Below the pieces are notes generated by a model. It saw only the letters and a list, made by a program, of their open reading frames with translations, was not told the origin of the DNA and did no database searches. From Antitrichia curtipendula (Eukaryota; Streptophyta; Bryopsida; Hypnales; Leucodontaceae), in contig OX579635.1 of assembly GCA_951230915.1 (NCBI GenBank), positions 20,212,001-20,276,000 on the forward strand: DNA of 64,000 bases, given 5' to 3'. A program made the position numbers and the translations under genes. Shown here piece by piece: positions 46,501-59,800 of this stretch (positions within the stretch are counted from its first letter, which is position 1; each line of letters starts with the position of its first letter).

Positions 46501-47818
46501 TAACAACCCCAGGGATACCTCGTACGTTCAGTTCAGATTCAACACCCAGGTGTTGAAATAATTTAGTTTTGGGATTTCAACCGTCGATGATTCGACACCT
46601 TGAATTGATTTTCCTAGCTCTGGGGCACATTCGCCCTTCCAAATTTTTTAGAATTTTAGAATTCAGTTTGATGAAATGGACTGCGTTTTTTTTCTATTCA
46701 TACCTAAAGGTGTTCCTTTTTTTTCTAAATTTTCTTAAGAAGAATTGATTTTTTTTGGATACACAGAATTCACAGCAATGAAAATTTCTCAAATTTTCAG
46801 ATATATCTGTAAAAAAAAATTTCCCCGTAGTTTAGACATGTTTCAATTTTTCCCATCTTGTTAACAAAACTGACCAGAAGCGTACGTACGGTTCCATATC
46901 ACTCACTGGGATTTTATGTGGGATGGCAAAGCAGTGAGAAATACTTTTTTTTTAATGCTGCAGAACAAAGATTGTACAAGTGGACACACACACACAATTA
47001 ATGGCTGGGGCGGGGACCCCATTTGAACAGGACCTTGTTTTTCAACTAACTTAATTTTGTGCTTCAGACAGTCGTTAGAGTGAAAAACAAATCAGATACG
47101 GGTACAGATAACTTAAGTTATTACCCGGAAGGGCACTCAATGATGATCTTGATGCTTGTGGATAGACAAGAATTATACAACTGTATTGAAGAAGAAGAAG
47201 AAGAAGAGCTCTCGGCCATTTTGTGCCTTTTGGGGACGTATCCAGGATCCACTTTTGAATGAGTCAAGAGCTCCTCGGTTGGACAACCCAGCCCTGAAAC
47301 TGTGCCAAAGATTTGTGTCCTTGGGATGACTTTATGGACGGACTCTGGGCAAAGATGGGAAATCTTTCATTCAATTTTGAAAAAAGAAAATTTAAATTAA
47401 AAAAATAAATGTATATATACATAATAATTATTATTTGGGGGGGAGGGGGATTGCTTCGGTACGTTTGCACTTGGGATGGCGTTGAAAATGTCGTTAGTAA
47501 GAGTGGTACCCGGTACGGACGTTCTCCCAATTGCACCCCCTATCTACATCACTTTGGCACTTGAAACCAAAAAACCTTGAACATATATAGAGAGGTGATT
47601 CCAAGTAGAAAACTTGACTCAATGGACCAAGTTGTGAGACTCACACTTGGTTTACATCATCATGATGTGACGAATTAGACCAAGTGTGGGGCTTGAGGCT
47701 TAGTCTACTCAAACATGGTTTCTATTGTCTGCAGTAGCAATTGGGGGAGGGGCTATAATATATGTGTATGTTTATCTTGTTGACTTTTCTATTGAAGAAG
47801 ATGTTTAATCCATAAGCG
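46501..47818. other. intergenic DNA
   Basis: No gene recognised. A short GAA microsatellite lies at about 47189-47207. Confidence 0.4.
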
Positions 47819-47837
47819 CACACACACACACACACAC

Positions 47838-47910
<73 letters not shown>
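47819..47910. repeat. compound (CA)n(TA)n microsatellite
   Basis: About 20 bp of CA repeat, then GA, then about 70 bp of TA repeat. Confidence 0.97.
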
Positions 47911-47915
<5 letters not shown>

Positions 47916-50610
47916 GCTCTTTTTGCTTCATTTGAATTTTATTTTTAAAAAAAATTCTTTTTTAAATTTGAACTTAACTAATAAAAATTAAGTTGGTCAA
48001 ACCTAATTTCTACTCCAATTTGATAATTTGAAAACTTCCCAAATTGAAATTCATTTATTGCAATATGACTTTTTTGTTTAATCATTCTGATCTTGTAATT
48101 CATATAATTATAATGATACAACATAGTATGAAATTCTCCATGTTGTATATCACAAGATTATAATGATTATAATCTAGTAATTCAAATAATTTTTTAGGGT
48201 ATGTGCTCATGAAGGTATAGTCATTTGAGATCCTACAATTACAATGTGAACTTGAAGCTTGAAAAATGGATATTGCTTTCAGTTGGTCTATGTTTTTAAC
48301 AAAAAATAGCTAGAAATATGGGAGGGAAGGAGAGAGATGCCACAAAATAACACATGTTTATTAAAAACAAAGTAGAGTGGACAATTTTTTTTGTCTTGTT
48401 TGTTTGTAATCAAAGGATATTCATAAGCCTCTCCGAGATCATTGTAATATTCTAAGTAGTTCAGCAAGTTTTTTGCAGTTATTACCAAAAGTCAAATTTC
48501 AACTTTTGAGTTATTTTCTACAACTTGGAGAATTTGATACTACGTTGAATCATTGGCTTGAGAACCTAATCCTATGAAATTCAAAAAGATTAAACTTCAA
48601 TTTCATCCTTTAAATTATCACTATATAGAATGATGTACTAAATGATAGATCTGATAGGACATTGAAACTTGTCAATTCCAATGGTGGGAATGTTATAGTA
48701 AAGCACTAAATTCTATGCCTCTGGAATTTTTTTTTAAATATAAAAATTGAGTTAATAAATGAACCTCAAATTTTTTGCAAGGAAATTCTATGATTGTTAG
48801 TAAAACAAAACTCCATGTATTTTTATTATTTTGTACCCCAATAATGAAAACAGAATGAATCAAAACTTTCATTATAGGCATGGATGTAGTCTTTAAGATA
48901 TTATTTTATTATTTTGTAGTTTTCAAAATTACTTTTTAAAATTGCACACAAATTTAGGATTTTCACCGTAATTGCAAATCTGTTTCTTTTGCAAATTGGC
49001 TTGTTGAAAATCTTGAATAAATACACACTCTACATCAAAGTTTTAAAACATAACATCAAAAGCTGTAATCATAAGAACAAACCAAATATGGAAAAATACA
49101 TTTTGATTAAGGAAATGCTTCAAAGGAAAATGATTTGCCCAAAGAGAAATAATACACACCCAAGTTTGCACTCCAAGGTCTTTGATGTATTTCCAACTAT
49201 TATTAGGCAATGTTCCAACAACATTCTCTGTCAAACTTTGATAGAAATAGTTTGCTAGGCCTTGGTGTTTGGGATTCAACATGAATGACTAATTCAAAGA
49301 ATACTCAGATGTTTAGTAAATTATATGACTCCCATTCAAAACTTATGTTTTAAGTGTTGATAGAATATTTACCGGTATTGGGCTACACTCTTTGTTTAAA
49401 CGGGGTTAGCAACAATTGGACCATGTAATTTCAAGGTGCGCATAGAAAATGTGAGGCTTTTTTTTATGGATTCAAGACATCCTTTGTAAATATTCATACA
49501 ACTATAAGTGTCCTAGAAGGACTAACCTCATATAATGCCTAGATGGGCCCAAAATGAACCAATTGAGATTTGTCTATTTGCTACTAGTTGTTGGTCTCAT
49601 GGAGTTGTGAAAATCAAGTCTCATTTTTGCTTGAAATGACTTAGTGGTTGCCATATAAGGCAAAGGCCACTGAAGTGAGTAACATGAAGGGAAGTGATTT
49701 GGATTGAAGCTCTCTAAATATACTCTATGCACACTTAGGTTTGCATTTAGTGTTGTAGAAAAATACACTGTCATTGAGTAGATTTGAATGCAATTTGGTA
49801 CTTCAAGTGAGTTCTCTAATCTCAATATGTATTACAAAAATCAATTCAATAATGCTAATAGGATGCACCCAATCATGGAAGTCAGTAAGGTACAAATATG
49901 TGAATAATACAATAGTTCTAAAATTGGACCATTTTTTTGTGACATCTTTTCCGAAATTGAAAAAATATCACTCACAAATGGATTGACAAAAAATTAGTAA
50001 TTGAAGCCTAAAATGAAACAATTAAGTAATGTGGAGACTTACAATTGTATTTTCAATGCCTAAGGATGAAGTGTTGCGCTTGCATTGTCAAGGTTGAGTT
50101 GACACCTCATATATATAAGCATGTTGAACTCACACAACAACAACTACTTTCCTTCCAAGTCTCATCTTGAAATCAACCACCCTAACTTTATATTACCCAC
50201 AAATGTCCATTCTATCATACTTTGCAATATCTTTTGCATGCCCTTATGTCTTCTTTGGCTTTAGAAATACTAAGTTATGGATCTCAACCTTGAGAGGAAT
50301 ATAAGTTCTTTCCTTGTCTAGCCAATTCTCTAAAGACATTGACTAAATTGAACTACGTCACCTCATCACTCATCCAAAACAAAACAAATTGGAAAAAAAA
50401 TCTTAAAGAAAGCCATGAGAGTGTATTGTGTGATAGAAAGTGAGGTTGCAACATTGGGATTGTCACTATGTAGGAACTTCTGCCAATTTTTTTTTACACT
50501 CGTCTATTGGTCATGTATTTTTGCAATCATTGTGTTGCTCAATGGCTAACATGTACAAATGTTGTCCACATATGTCTTGTCATTATGGCACACTGGGCAG
50601 GGCTCTTTAG
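47911..50610. other. AT-rich intergenic DNA
   Basis: No supported gene. A TATA-like ATATATATAA at about 50109 is followed by a 33-codon hydrophobic frame at 50203-50304, too short to call. Confidence 0.4.
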
Positions 50611-50745
50611 TAGTATAACCAATGTCAAGGCCCATATAAGGCCCCATTCTTCCCCTAATATTTGGATATTACATTTTTAGTAATATAACCAATGTCAAGG
50701 CCCATACAAGGTCCCATTCTTCCCCTAATGTTTGGATATTATATT
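50611..50745. repeat. two-copy tandem repeat, 70-bp period
   Basis: TATAACCAATGTCAAGGCCC followed by ATA-AAGG-CCCATTCTTCC and CCTAAT-TTTGGATATTA is repeated once with few mismatches (units from 50611 and 50681). Confidence 0.93.
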
Positions 50746-53700
50746 GAAGGTGTCATTAGTGCCATAGATGCATCTTTAAACAAAAATGCTTGTATATATC
50801 TACTACATATTCTTCATTTGGAGGCCTAAACAAGCCAAAGTGTGTAAGTGAGGGAGTTGCTTCTTCCAAAGAATGAATAAACTATATCATAGGAGCAATA
50901 AGATTTATGAACCTTATATTGACCATTAACCCTTTAGATCCTAGAAGAGCCAAAAGGGATCAATGTAAACTTGAAACTTGGAATAACATGAATTTGGTTC
51001 ATGAACTTCATGCAAACTAGATTGATAATTTGAATATTAAAGATCTTGCATTACATCAAATGGTACAAGAATTGTTGCATTATTTGATGTAAAAAATCTA
51101 CTAATACCAACAATATACACTAATAGTATTTTATAATAATATTAATATAGTAACAACATACCAATATATTATAATATACTAATATATATATATTGCATTT
51201 GCAAATACAAATTTTATGTTTTGTTTTTGAAGATCACTAACTTTATGTTAAGCAAGTAGGACCTGCTATTCTTGTAATAAGCACATGAGTAAATGCAGGA
51301 AGTGTATATAAGCCTATACCTTGAGATGCACATGGACTATATTTTCTAACTTTGTATCTATGCTTGCAATATGTCATAGGAAAGGTTAGAATGTCTTGGT
51401 TCACATTTAGATTTGCCTCAATGCTTTTTTTTTGCTTGATTTCTTTATGGCTACAAAGATGAAGAGGTCATTGGTGAATAATGCACAAAATTCCAATTGT
51501 ATGCCTTGATATACTCAAAATTTGTTGTAGAGTTCACCACTACATGTACACTGAATTAACATACCTTAATATCACCAAGTGTAGTTCTTCTTTCTTTGGT
51601 TCGAATCTATATATCTATATCTATATACTTCCATGCTTCCATAAAAAAGAAAGATTACTTGGGATCTAAAAGATCAAAGATTTTTGGTCATGAAAACCAA
51701 TTAGTAATGAACCCTAAAAAAACATAAAGTAGTGTAGGAATTTAGTTAATTAATTATGCAGCACTACTAACAAGGGACAAGGTTGTTTTTAAAATTCAAT
51801 TTTCCTTCTTCTTATTTGGTGTATTTCCCTAAATTATCCATACATCATTCTGATTCTCATTTCATTACAAATGAAAAGAGCCAACTGCAATTTGGAGGTC
51901 ACATAGAAATGCTATGTATTGTACATAGAAGTTTGGCTAATCCGGTACATATTCATCATGAGTTGCAACTAATTAATAATTTGCTGAGGCTTTGGCTTTG
52001 GCTTGGACAGGGTCACACTTGACTTATGCCAAAAGGATGCATGGTTGCATTCCCTTTGAATTGGCAACACTGTTGGAGGGCCCATATTTGTGATATTTGA
52101 TAACTTTCATACAGTCCGCAAGTCATGTCCAACAAAAGGTGGCTCCAAATCTCAAAGTACAGTGGAGAATATGTCTGTGCAGTTTGGACAGATCCTTACA
52201 GTAGGTCCACCAGACAACACAGCACACACCATGTTTATTAGCCCTGGAACGGCCCGGGCTGGTCTCACCGTAGAAATCATCCCTTTTTTGGGTACCCTGT
52301 GAATCATTTGCTTCAGGAAACACTCATTGGAGGTTAAACTGCTATGCAACTGACCTCCGCTTCTCCCACAAAATCTCACACAAATTTTCACACAAAATGC
52401 TGCCAAGGATGAACATTTGCACTTCTTCGGTTCAAGTTTTGTCCTACATAGAAGGATTCTCTGTCATCCATTGGACACTTTTATGCCGCCCACCCTGCCC
52501 CACCCCACCCTGCGCTGCCGCCTCATTACAGAATTACTCATAACGTCAGGGGTATATTATCAATGTCCCCAAAGTCAAATGATATTAACATGGAAGTGCA
52601 ATGACTGTGCTTGACAATTTCAGTTGCGACGTGAGCAACCCTGGCCCATGGACGGTGAAAGTGGCCCCTTCCGTATTCGCAATTGTCAGGACAACACAGG
52701 CCGGCTTTTTTGTCCTACAGTATTGATCACAATTGTCAGTATTGTCTGCATGCCAAAGTTCCCCTGCCACTATCACTCATCTGTCTCGAAGCAGGGACCA
52801 TGGCTGCTGCCCCATCACATTCTGGGCTCTTATATTGGAACCAGCAGGACAATACCAATTGGAGTTTACATTCAATTATGAGTTTGAGACACTACATAAT
52901 TTTTTTAGGGACAATCAAGAAACCAAAGCCTTGCAAAATACTGTTGGAACAAAGGCAAAGTGAAGCTTGACATTCTCAGCCTCAATACCAACATATCGTT
53001 TTCAATGAGTTTGACTGGAGCCTGCCTAAATGCCTGATGAATTTTGGGAATCCATCAAGCCCTAAACCAGCTCTGAAACTCATTGAAACTCATTGAGAAT
53101 GATGAGGGAGAAACTGTGAAATCCTCCCACAGTAATGCTAGTCTGTCATCAAGGTCTTCCCTGAAGTTCACTGAGGATGATGAAATGCTGAGGGAGAGTA
53201 ACTGCACCTCTCCCCTAATGCTAGCCTGTCATCAAGGTTTTGATTCATAGTACGGTACAACGTTACAGACAAACAGCCAGTGTACTTCTCTCATCCAATG
53301 AAGCAAATCAACTTCAGCCAAAGATGCTCACTGCCTCTGCTGAGGCAACAATAATGAACCACCTCAACAGCAAGATGACAAGATCAATGGTACCGAAACC
53401 ATGGGAAGGAAAAATACATGGTACATATGAGACCAAGAGGATGATGAGAAGTTTTAACGTATTGCTGCAAGTTTTAGTACAACTGTGTAATCTGAGTTCA
53501 GAGTACTCTATGAAGAGGGCAGGACAAGCCACTACAAGTATTTCTTTACCTGCTACCTTAGGCATCAACACCAGCTACCTTAGGCATCAACCTTGGGCAT
53601 CAACACCTGGATCCCTAAAGGATGAGCAGGCAGGCAGACAGACCAGTTTAAATGGATCAATAAATCGTACAGTTCTTGGCTCATAATGAGCTAGGAGAAG

Positions 53701-53833
53701 AAAAAACCTGAGGAGACTAAACAGAAATCAAAATGCCCTTTAATTGAGGCAATATATTCACACGCCCACAGCTCAGGTTCGTTCGTCTACTGTGAACACA
53801 CTAAAGTTGAAAACACATAATAATTTGAGGATA
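50746..53833. other. intergenic DNA and 3' flank of the KCBP gene
   Basis: AT-rich to about 51.9 kb, then mixed composition. An imperfect duplication with AATGCTAG-CTGTCATCAAGG recurs at about 53132 and 53217, and ACCTTAGGCATCAAC recurs near 53556-53600. A 148-codon + strand frame (53240-53686) crosses the second of these repeats and shows no known domain. The stretch next to 53834 probably contains the 3' UTR of KCBP on the other strand. Confidence 0.4.
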
Positions 53834-56800
53834 TCACTCAGCTGATTTCAAGGAGCGATCCTCCACCACCTCTTCTAACTCCTCACCACCAGGGTTACCA
53901 GCTCTTTCTTTCCAAAATTGTACCTGTTTCTTAAGGCGCAAAATTTCCTTAGTCGTCAAGTTCTTGCTGGGATCGTTGATGATGGACCTCACACGAGTAG
54001 CATAGCTGGTATTACACAAAATAGCAGTCAGTACAAAGCAAAAAATTACTGAAAAATTCAGGAAGAAACTCAGCTATCATGCAATGTATTCGAAGGCCCC
54101 GCCTGCACCAGACAAGTAGTGCTAACTGGAATTAGTAACTAAATGCTCGCTAACTGTCCATTTTGTGCCAATTAGCAAATTGGTGCCAACTCCCATTAAC
54201 TAACGTGCAACATTCATTTCGCCAATTAACTTTGAACTCCCGATTCGGGACAACTAATCTGATTGTGCCAAAACCAATGGATTGAAGAGCTAAAGCCACT
54301 CGCACCAACGAAGTAGCAGTGGTTAGCTCAATAAATAAAAACAGATTTGGCTACAAGGGCGTCCTCAAGGGATTACCAAAGCGAGTTGTGGGTCTCCTCA
54401 AGGTTGGAACCCGCCGGAGAAATGTTGACGAACATAAGAGCTTTGGCATTCCCGCCAAGAGAATCACTCATAAGCATAGTCAACTTATGGTTCCGATAAG
54501 GGATGTGCTGTTCATCTGTTGCCAAAGCACTGATAACATCTCCTAGCGCCGACAAAGACTTGTTGATGCTTTGCGCTTCCTTGAGGGTTTCCCCACTAGA
54601 ACCCGACTTCTTCACTCTCTCAGAACCAGCCAGATCAACAAGGCTCAACTGCAAGCATCCGACAAATCAAGTCGGAACGTAAGAATCTCTGCAAGCTTCA
54701 GATAATGCACCAAGAAGAAAACAAACATGTGAAATAATCAGAAAAAAGCAATTCACCTTGCCCTTCATTAGCACTTGGCTTTGCAGATTGGTACTCTCGA
54801 TTATTATTGATAATATAAGATGTGACCGTGAACTCTCAGCATTCATCTGAGTGCCGGATGTATGCCGCTTCTCCAAGCCCTTCGCAACTACGGCCTCCAG
54901 CTCTTCCCGCGTTACTACTGGAATGAGAGTCGCATTCTCAACCACCACCATGCCCTGCTCATGTAACCTTCCATCAATTCATGAATGCAACATGGCCCGA
55001 TCATGCAACACCTAAAATCTGTATGTCTAGTCACATCTTCAAGGCAGATGAGCTAGAAGAACTCACCTTCGCATCCTTCTTGATGTCAAGCTTCTTTGCT
55101 TTGCCAACAGTTTTGGGCTGAAGCAAGTCAATAAGAGTGTCCTGGTAAATTTCTAGCATGTAAACCTGTATGCAAATCAATGCAAGTGATTTTAGTATTT
55201 GCAGAAGCCTAACAAGAGCAAACATCAAGATTATGGACGAGTCAACTCAGTCTATTGTAAAAATTTAAGACCAAGGATCTCCAGTCCTAGCACATTTTCA
55301 GTAACTCCTTTTCTTACTAATCAGAAGCCTTTGGTGCATTACCTGCAAGGAGAATTGGAACTTGTTGGCATCACGCTTTATGGACCCAAATAGTTCTTGC
55401 GTGACCCGAGGAGTTAACCCAGGGTTGCTATCTGTGCCATATATTGTGTAGGTTTTTCCAGACCCTGTTTGTCCAAATGCAAAGATGCACACGTTGTATC
55501 CATCGATGGCTGACTGGACCAAGTACTGCAATAAACCCAAAGCGAAATGGTCAATTTAAAAAATGTGAGGGATTAGACCTCTCCTAAGCATATGACATCT
55601 TCAAGTGCAAGTCGGAAGTTGCAAGTAATGTCATTCACATAAAGGTCACACATCCTTAAGCCCAAAACTAGGTCACTCAACTACAATCCATATAAGGAGA
55701 CTCATAGTAGGAGTATAAATAGTAGCTCTACAGACAGTTCAAGTAATAATTCTTTGATTCGTGACACAAGAAGGTTCCTGGGACTTGAGTCTGTACCTTC
55801 GTGTCCTCAAAAACCTGCTCCTGAGTAGCGAAGTGATCAAAGATATGATCAAACTGATGCTGCTTCATCTTTTCATCTTTCCACGGGTGCTCGATAGTGA
55901 ACTCATCACAAGAAGTCAACACAGATTGTTCACTTTCTCTAATCTCCTTGTCACTCAAGGGCCTCCAGCGAGCGTATACCCTAATCTTACCCTTCATATC
56001 TGAGAGCACACAGAGATCGAGATCAATTGATATCCTCCAAGGCAGAACAACGTTCATAATGGAAACATGAACAACTCGGCAAAGAGACGTACTGAAACAC
56101 ATACTAAACATTTAAAGTATTATAAATACCTTCTCGACAAATAGGGCATTCAGACAGACAAAAGGAAAACAGGATTTAGAAGGGACAGAAGGAAATAGAA
56201 CGCTAACTCCAGACTCGGGAAAAAGACCAAAACAAAGCATGGATAGGACGTACCCTCCATCATATTAAAATAACGTTTCCTCAAAATTTGCTCCTCCTTA
56301 TATAAAGACTGTAGCTCTACAATCTGATCGGCTTGCCTCTTCAGAATAGCTGCTGTTTGGAGATTCTTTCGGTCTATGTCCTGCGTGAGTAATAACCACA
56401 ATAGTTCAGGTCTTTGCTAATCTCACTTGTCAAAATTGCCAAATATTACACATTCAGAAAAGCATTTCTGGACACGATGACATATCCTCCAAAACCAAGT
56501 AACAGCAAAGGTCAAAATCGACCTATTAAAATACGTTGTTGAACTGTGTACCTCCTTCATTTCCCGAAGCTCTTCAAGCTCCTTGACATTGGCTTGTAAC
56601 GCCTCAAATTCACCACTACGGCCAACTAGTATTTGTTCTGCATGACTCAGCTCTTGAGTTCGCTCTTGCAACTTCTTCTCACTTTCCGCTACTCTAACCC
56701 TGAGCTCATCTCTCTCCTGTTCGAACTTGTGCTCCAGGCCTCTTGTCTACAGACATAACGATTACAGTCGAGAAAAGTGTAAAACTACCAGTGTTAACAA

Positions 56801-59800
56801 CTTTACCGTGGCGACAGTAGCTTCAATTCATAATAGTACAATTTATCATGAATATGAAAGTACTTCATCCGAAAAAAAGAATCTAGTGTATTTATAAGTG
56901 GCCAATTCTTTGCTGAAGATATGCTACCCCCCCAAAACTGTTGCAAGGACTTTATCATTATCCTCCTGTTATTCAAACAATGTCATGTAAAAAGCATTGA
57001 AAATAGAAAATATTTTGGACATACCTCACTAGTCTTATTCCTTTCTAAGCGGGCAATCTTCTGCTCCAAAAGTTGTTTCTCTTTCAGCAGATTCTTCGCC
57101 TTATCCTCCTGTCTCCTCAATTCTTCGGTCTTAAGCCTCAACTCAACCCGAATTTCTCTAATCTATATAAGGAGATACATCCATGATAAAAACTGGTAAG
57201 TAAATGAAGCTAGTTCCAAAACAAACCGAACAATGTCACATGGTAATGAGAAGGCAGACTTGCTAACGGAAATAAGGGTAAAGGCAACGGCAATTACAGA
57301 ATAGTATGATGGATAAAATGTTGCTTTAACAGCTTTACTGGTCTCCCGTCTACTCTGCGATCTAATCACAACATAATTCAAGAATGGGACCGTGCCTGAA
57401 TCTCCAAAGTTCGAATTTGGTCATCCTTTCTGTCTTTTCCGATTGAAGAAGGGAGGTCTCGTTCCCTTCTCGAACGAGGAGTTGGGGTCCTTCGTGAAAG
57501 AGTCTCATAATCACTAAAGTCGCTAGCAGCATCATCGCCAAGTTGACTCCCGGACACTGACGCTATTAATGCAGCTTTTTCAGCAAGAGCTGCCTGCGAA
57601 CATAAAACGGTTCAAATTTAGAAATACATTTACGAAAAAGAACAGTCTACGAAGATGATCTGAACGCAGTCCTGCTTAGAGTGACCATCTACATTAGGTA
57701 TTCACATTTGTGATACTTCACCAGGTATCCCTTGACCCCGAAAGGACCGAGTGACCCAAATTGAATTTTATGATTTTCAAGCAGTTTTGAATAGGTCTTG
57801 TGGGGAATTTCTTTTGTTCAAATTTATTTTTTGACCAATGCAATGTTCTTTATAAATTCCGGAGAGTGAATGTTTGAACTAATCTGAATTATGTTTATCA
57901 ATATGATCAATCGAATTGGTCATTTGTTAAAACCATGAAGGAGTCCTACAGGACTAACCTCCCCAAACACATTTTGCTTCCCTAAATGCAAAAGAACTAA
58001 TGGATGAAGACATTGCTAAAACCTGTAGAGTAGCATCCATCTCCGCTAGCTGCTTTGTCAACCGTTCTCGCTCCTCTACAACCTCAAATTGAGTTTGTTC
58101 CTCAGCACGAAGAGTGTCTCGCAGTCCTGCCAGCTCTTCCGTCACTTGGGTCTCTCTTTTATCTTTTGCTCTAATCGCTTCTGAAAGCTGTCACAAAGTA
58201 GCAAAAAACATCATTCCTCTGAACCCCGTCCAATTCGAAAAGTCTAAGCAATATATTTTGCTGAGGTCAGCAGAAAGAAAATATATTATTGTTTCTCAAA
58301 ATGTATAGCACTTGCCTGATCTATTTTCCTTTGTGATTCCTCCAGCAGTTTTGACATCTCTTGTACATGCTTTTCATAAACTTCTAAACCTGCAGGTTTA
58401 ACACTTGGTGGTCCAACTGCATCCACTCCATTTGGTAACTGGCCATTTGACATATTTCTAGTTCTAGAGTATCGTCGCAACATGACATCATTTATGTGTG
58501 TCTGAAGTGCCACGCATATGTCTTCCCCCTGCTCAGAAGACAAACCACCAATAAAGCCTCCAAAAAAATTCATGGGATTGAAAGCGCAATACACAAATAA
58601 AGAACTAGATAGAATCGCACCTGCTTGGTCTCAAACTGGAAAATATGAAGCACACCCGCAACCCGCATTTTGAAAAAGACAGCTGTATTACTGCTGCCGA
58701 ATTGCATAATATCCCGCAGTTCAGCAGAATGCAAGTATTCCTTAGGTACTGGTCGGAAAAAATGCACCTGCAATACAAAGACCACAAGCAAATGTCAAAG
58801 AACTGAACAAATTTCCAATTTAACATATTCTGGCAGCGCAACAAAAACTGAACAATATGCAACTTAAGACATAAAGTTATGAAGTTATAGAGCCAAAAAG
58901 AGCATTGTCCTCAAGCTTAACATTGGCAAATGTAAATGTCACGGTGCTCCAACATACCCCACGTTTGTTGATGCCGAGAATTATCCGACCAGGTAGTAGC
59001 CCTATGGGATCCTCAATTTTAAGGACACTAAAGAATACAGAGTTTCCATAAGGTAGTGATCGAAGAATACGAAGCAGTTGTTGCCTCGCCTCGTCCTTGG
59101 ATATATGCGCCTGAAGAAGAAAGAATCCATCACTGTTATAATTATACCAGTCTATATTGATTCAGATCTGAGTGTCTAAGAACCTTTCAAGCAACATGTA
59201 CCATTGAGTTTGTCCCTTCCAAATGCTAGTCAGCAATAAACTGCAACCTAGAAAGGGAACATTTACAGGAGTACTCAGCTAAATGGTGGCGCTCCTGCAT
59301 TGTAACCTTACCACAGATCGATATCGGTTAAGAATGTCAGGTTCCCAGTCCCGCCTGGCACGAGTTATAGCTATCTGCTTCGGTAAAGAATGATCAAATA
59401 GTGCTGGCCAATCCCTGTAGAATTAAGCATTTATCAGAAAAAGTGAACTATCCACGTATTTGCAACCGTGTTCTAGATAAAATACGAAGATCAAAACTAA
59501 TACTTGGACAAGATCCAAATTAAAATTTGCAATGAACAAGCGTAGAAGTGGTAGTCCATACGCAGAACTAAAAAAGCTGATGCAACATTAATTTCTAGAG
59601 TGACAACCATACTTGCAGCCTCAAATAAACGACTACTAGCAATGAGAAGTTGAGAGCTGAACTTTGAGGAAAATAACTAAATCGCATCGTAACACCAAAG
59701 TTTTGTGTAAAAAATAAGACGAACTAATATCCAACATACGTGATGGTTTCTGGATTTGGAACTGGACCAATGTCGACCAATATCTGCAGGGCTGCCAGTT

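Noticed and set aside
53240..53686. 148-codon + strand frame
   Set aside because: It runs through short duplicated sequence, shows no known motif, and lies in the probable 3' UTR of the opposite-strand KCBP gene.
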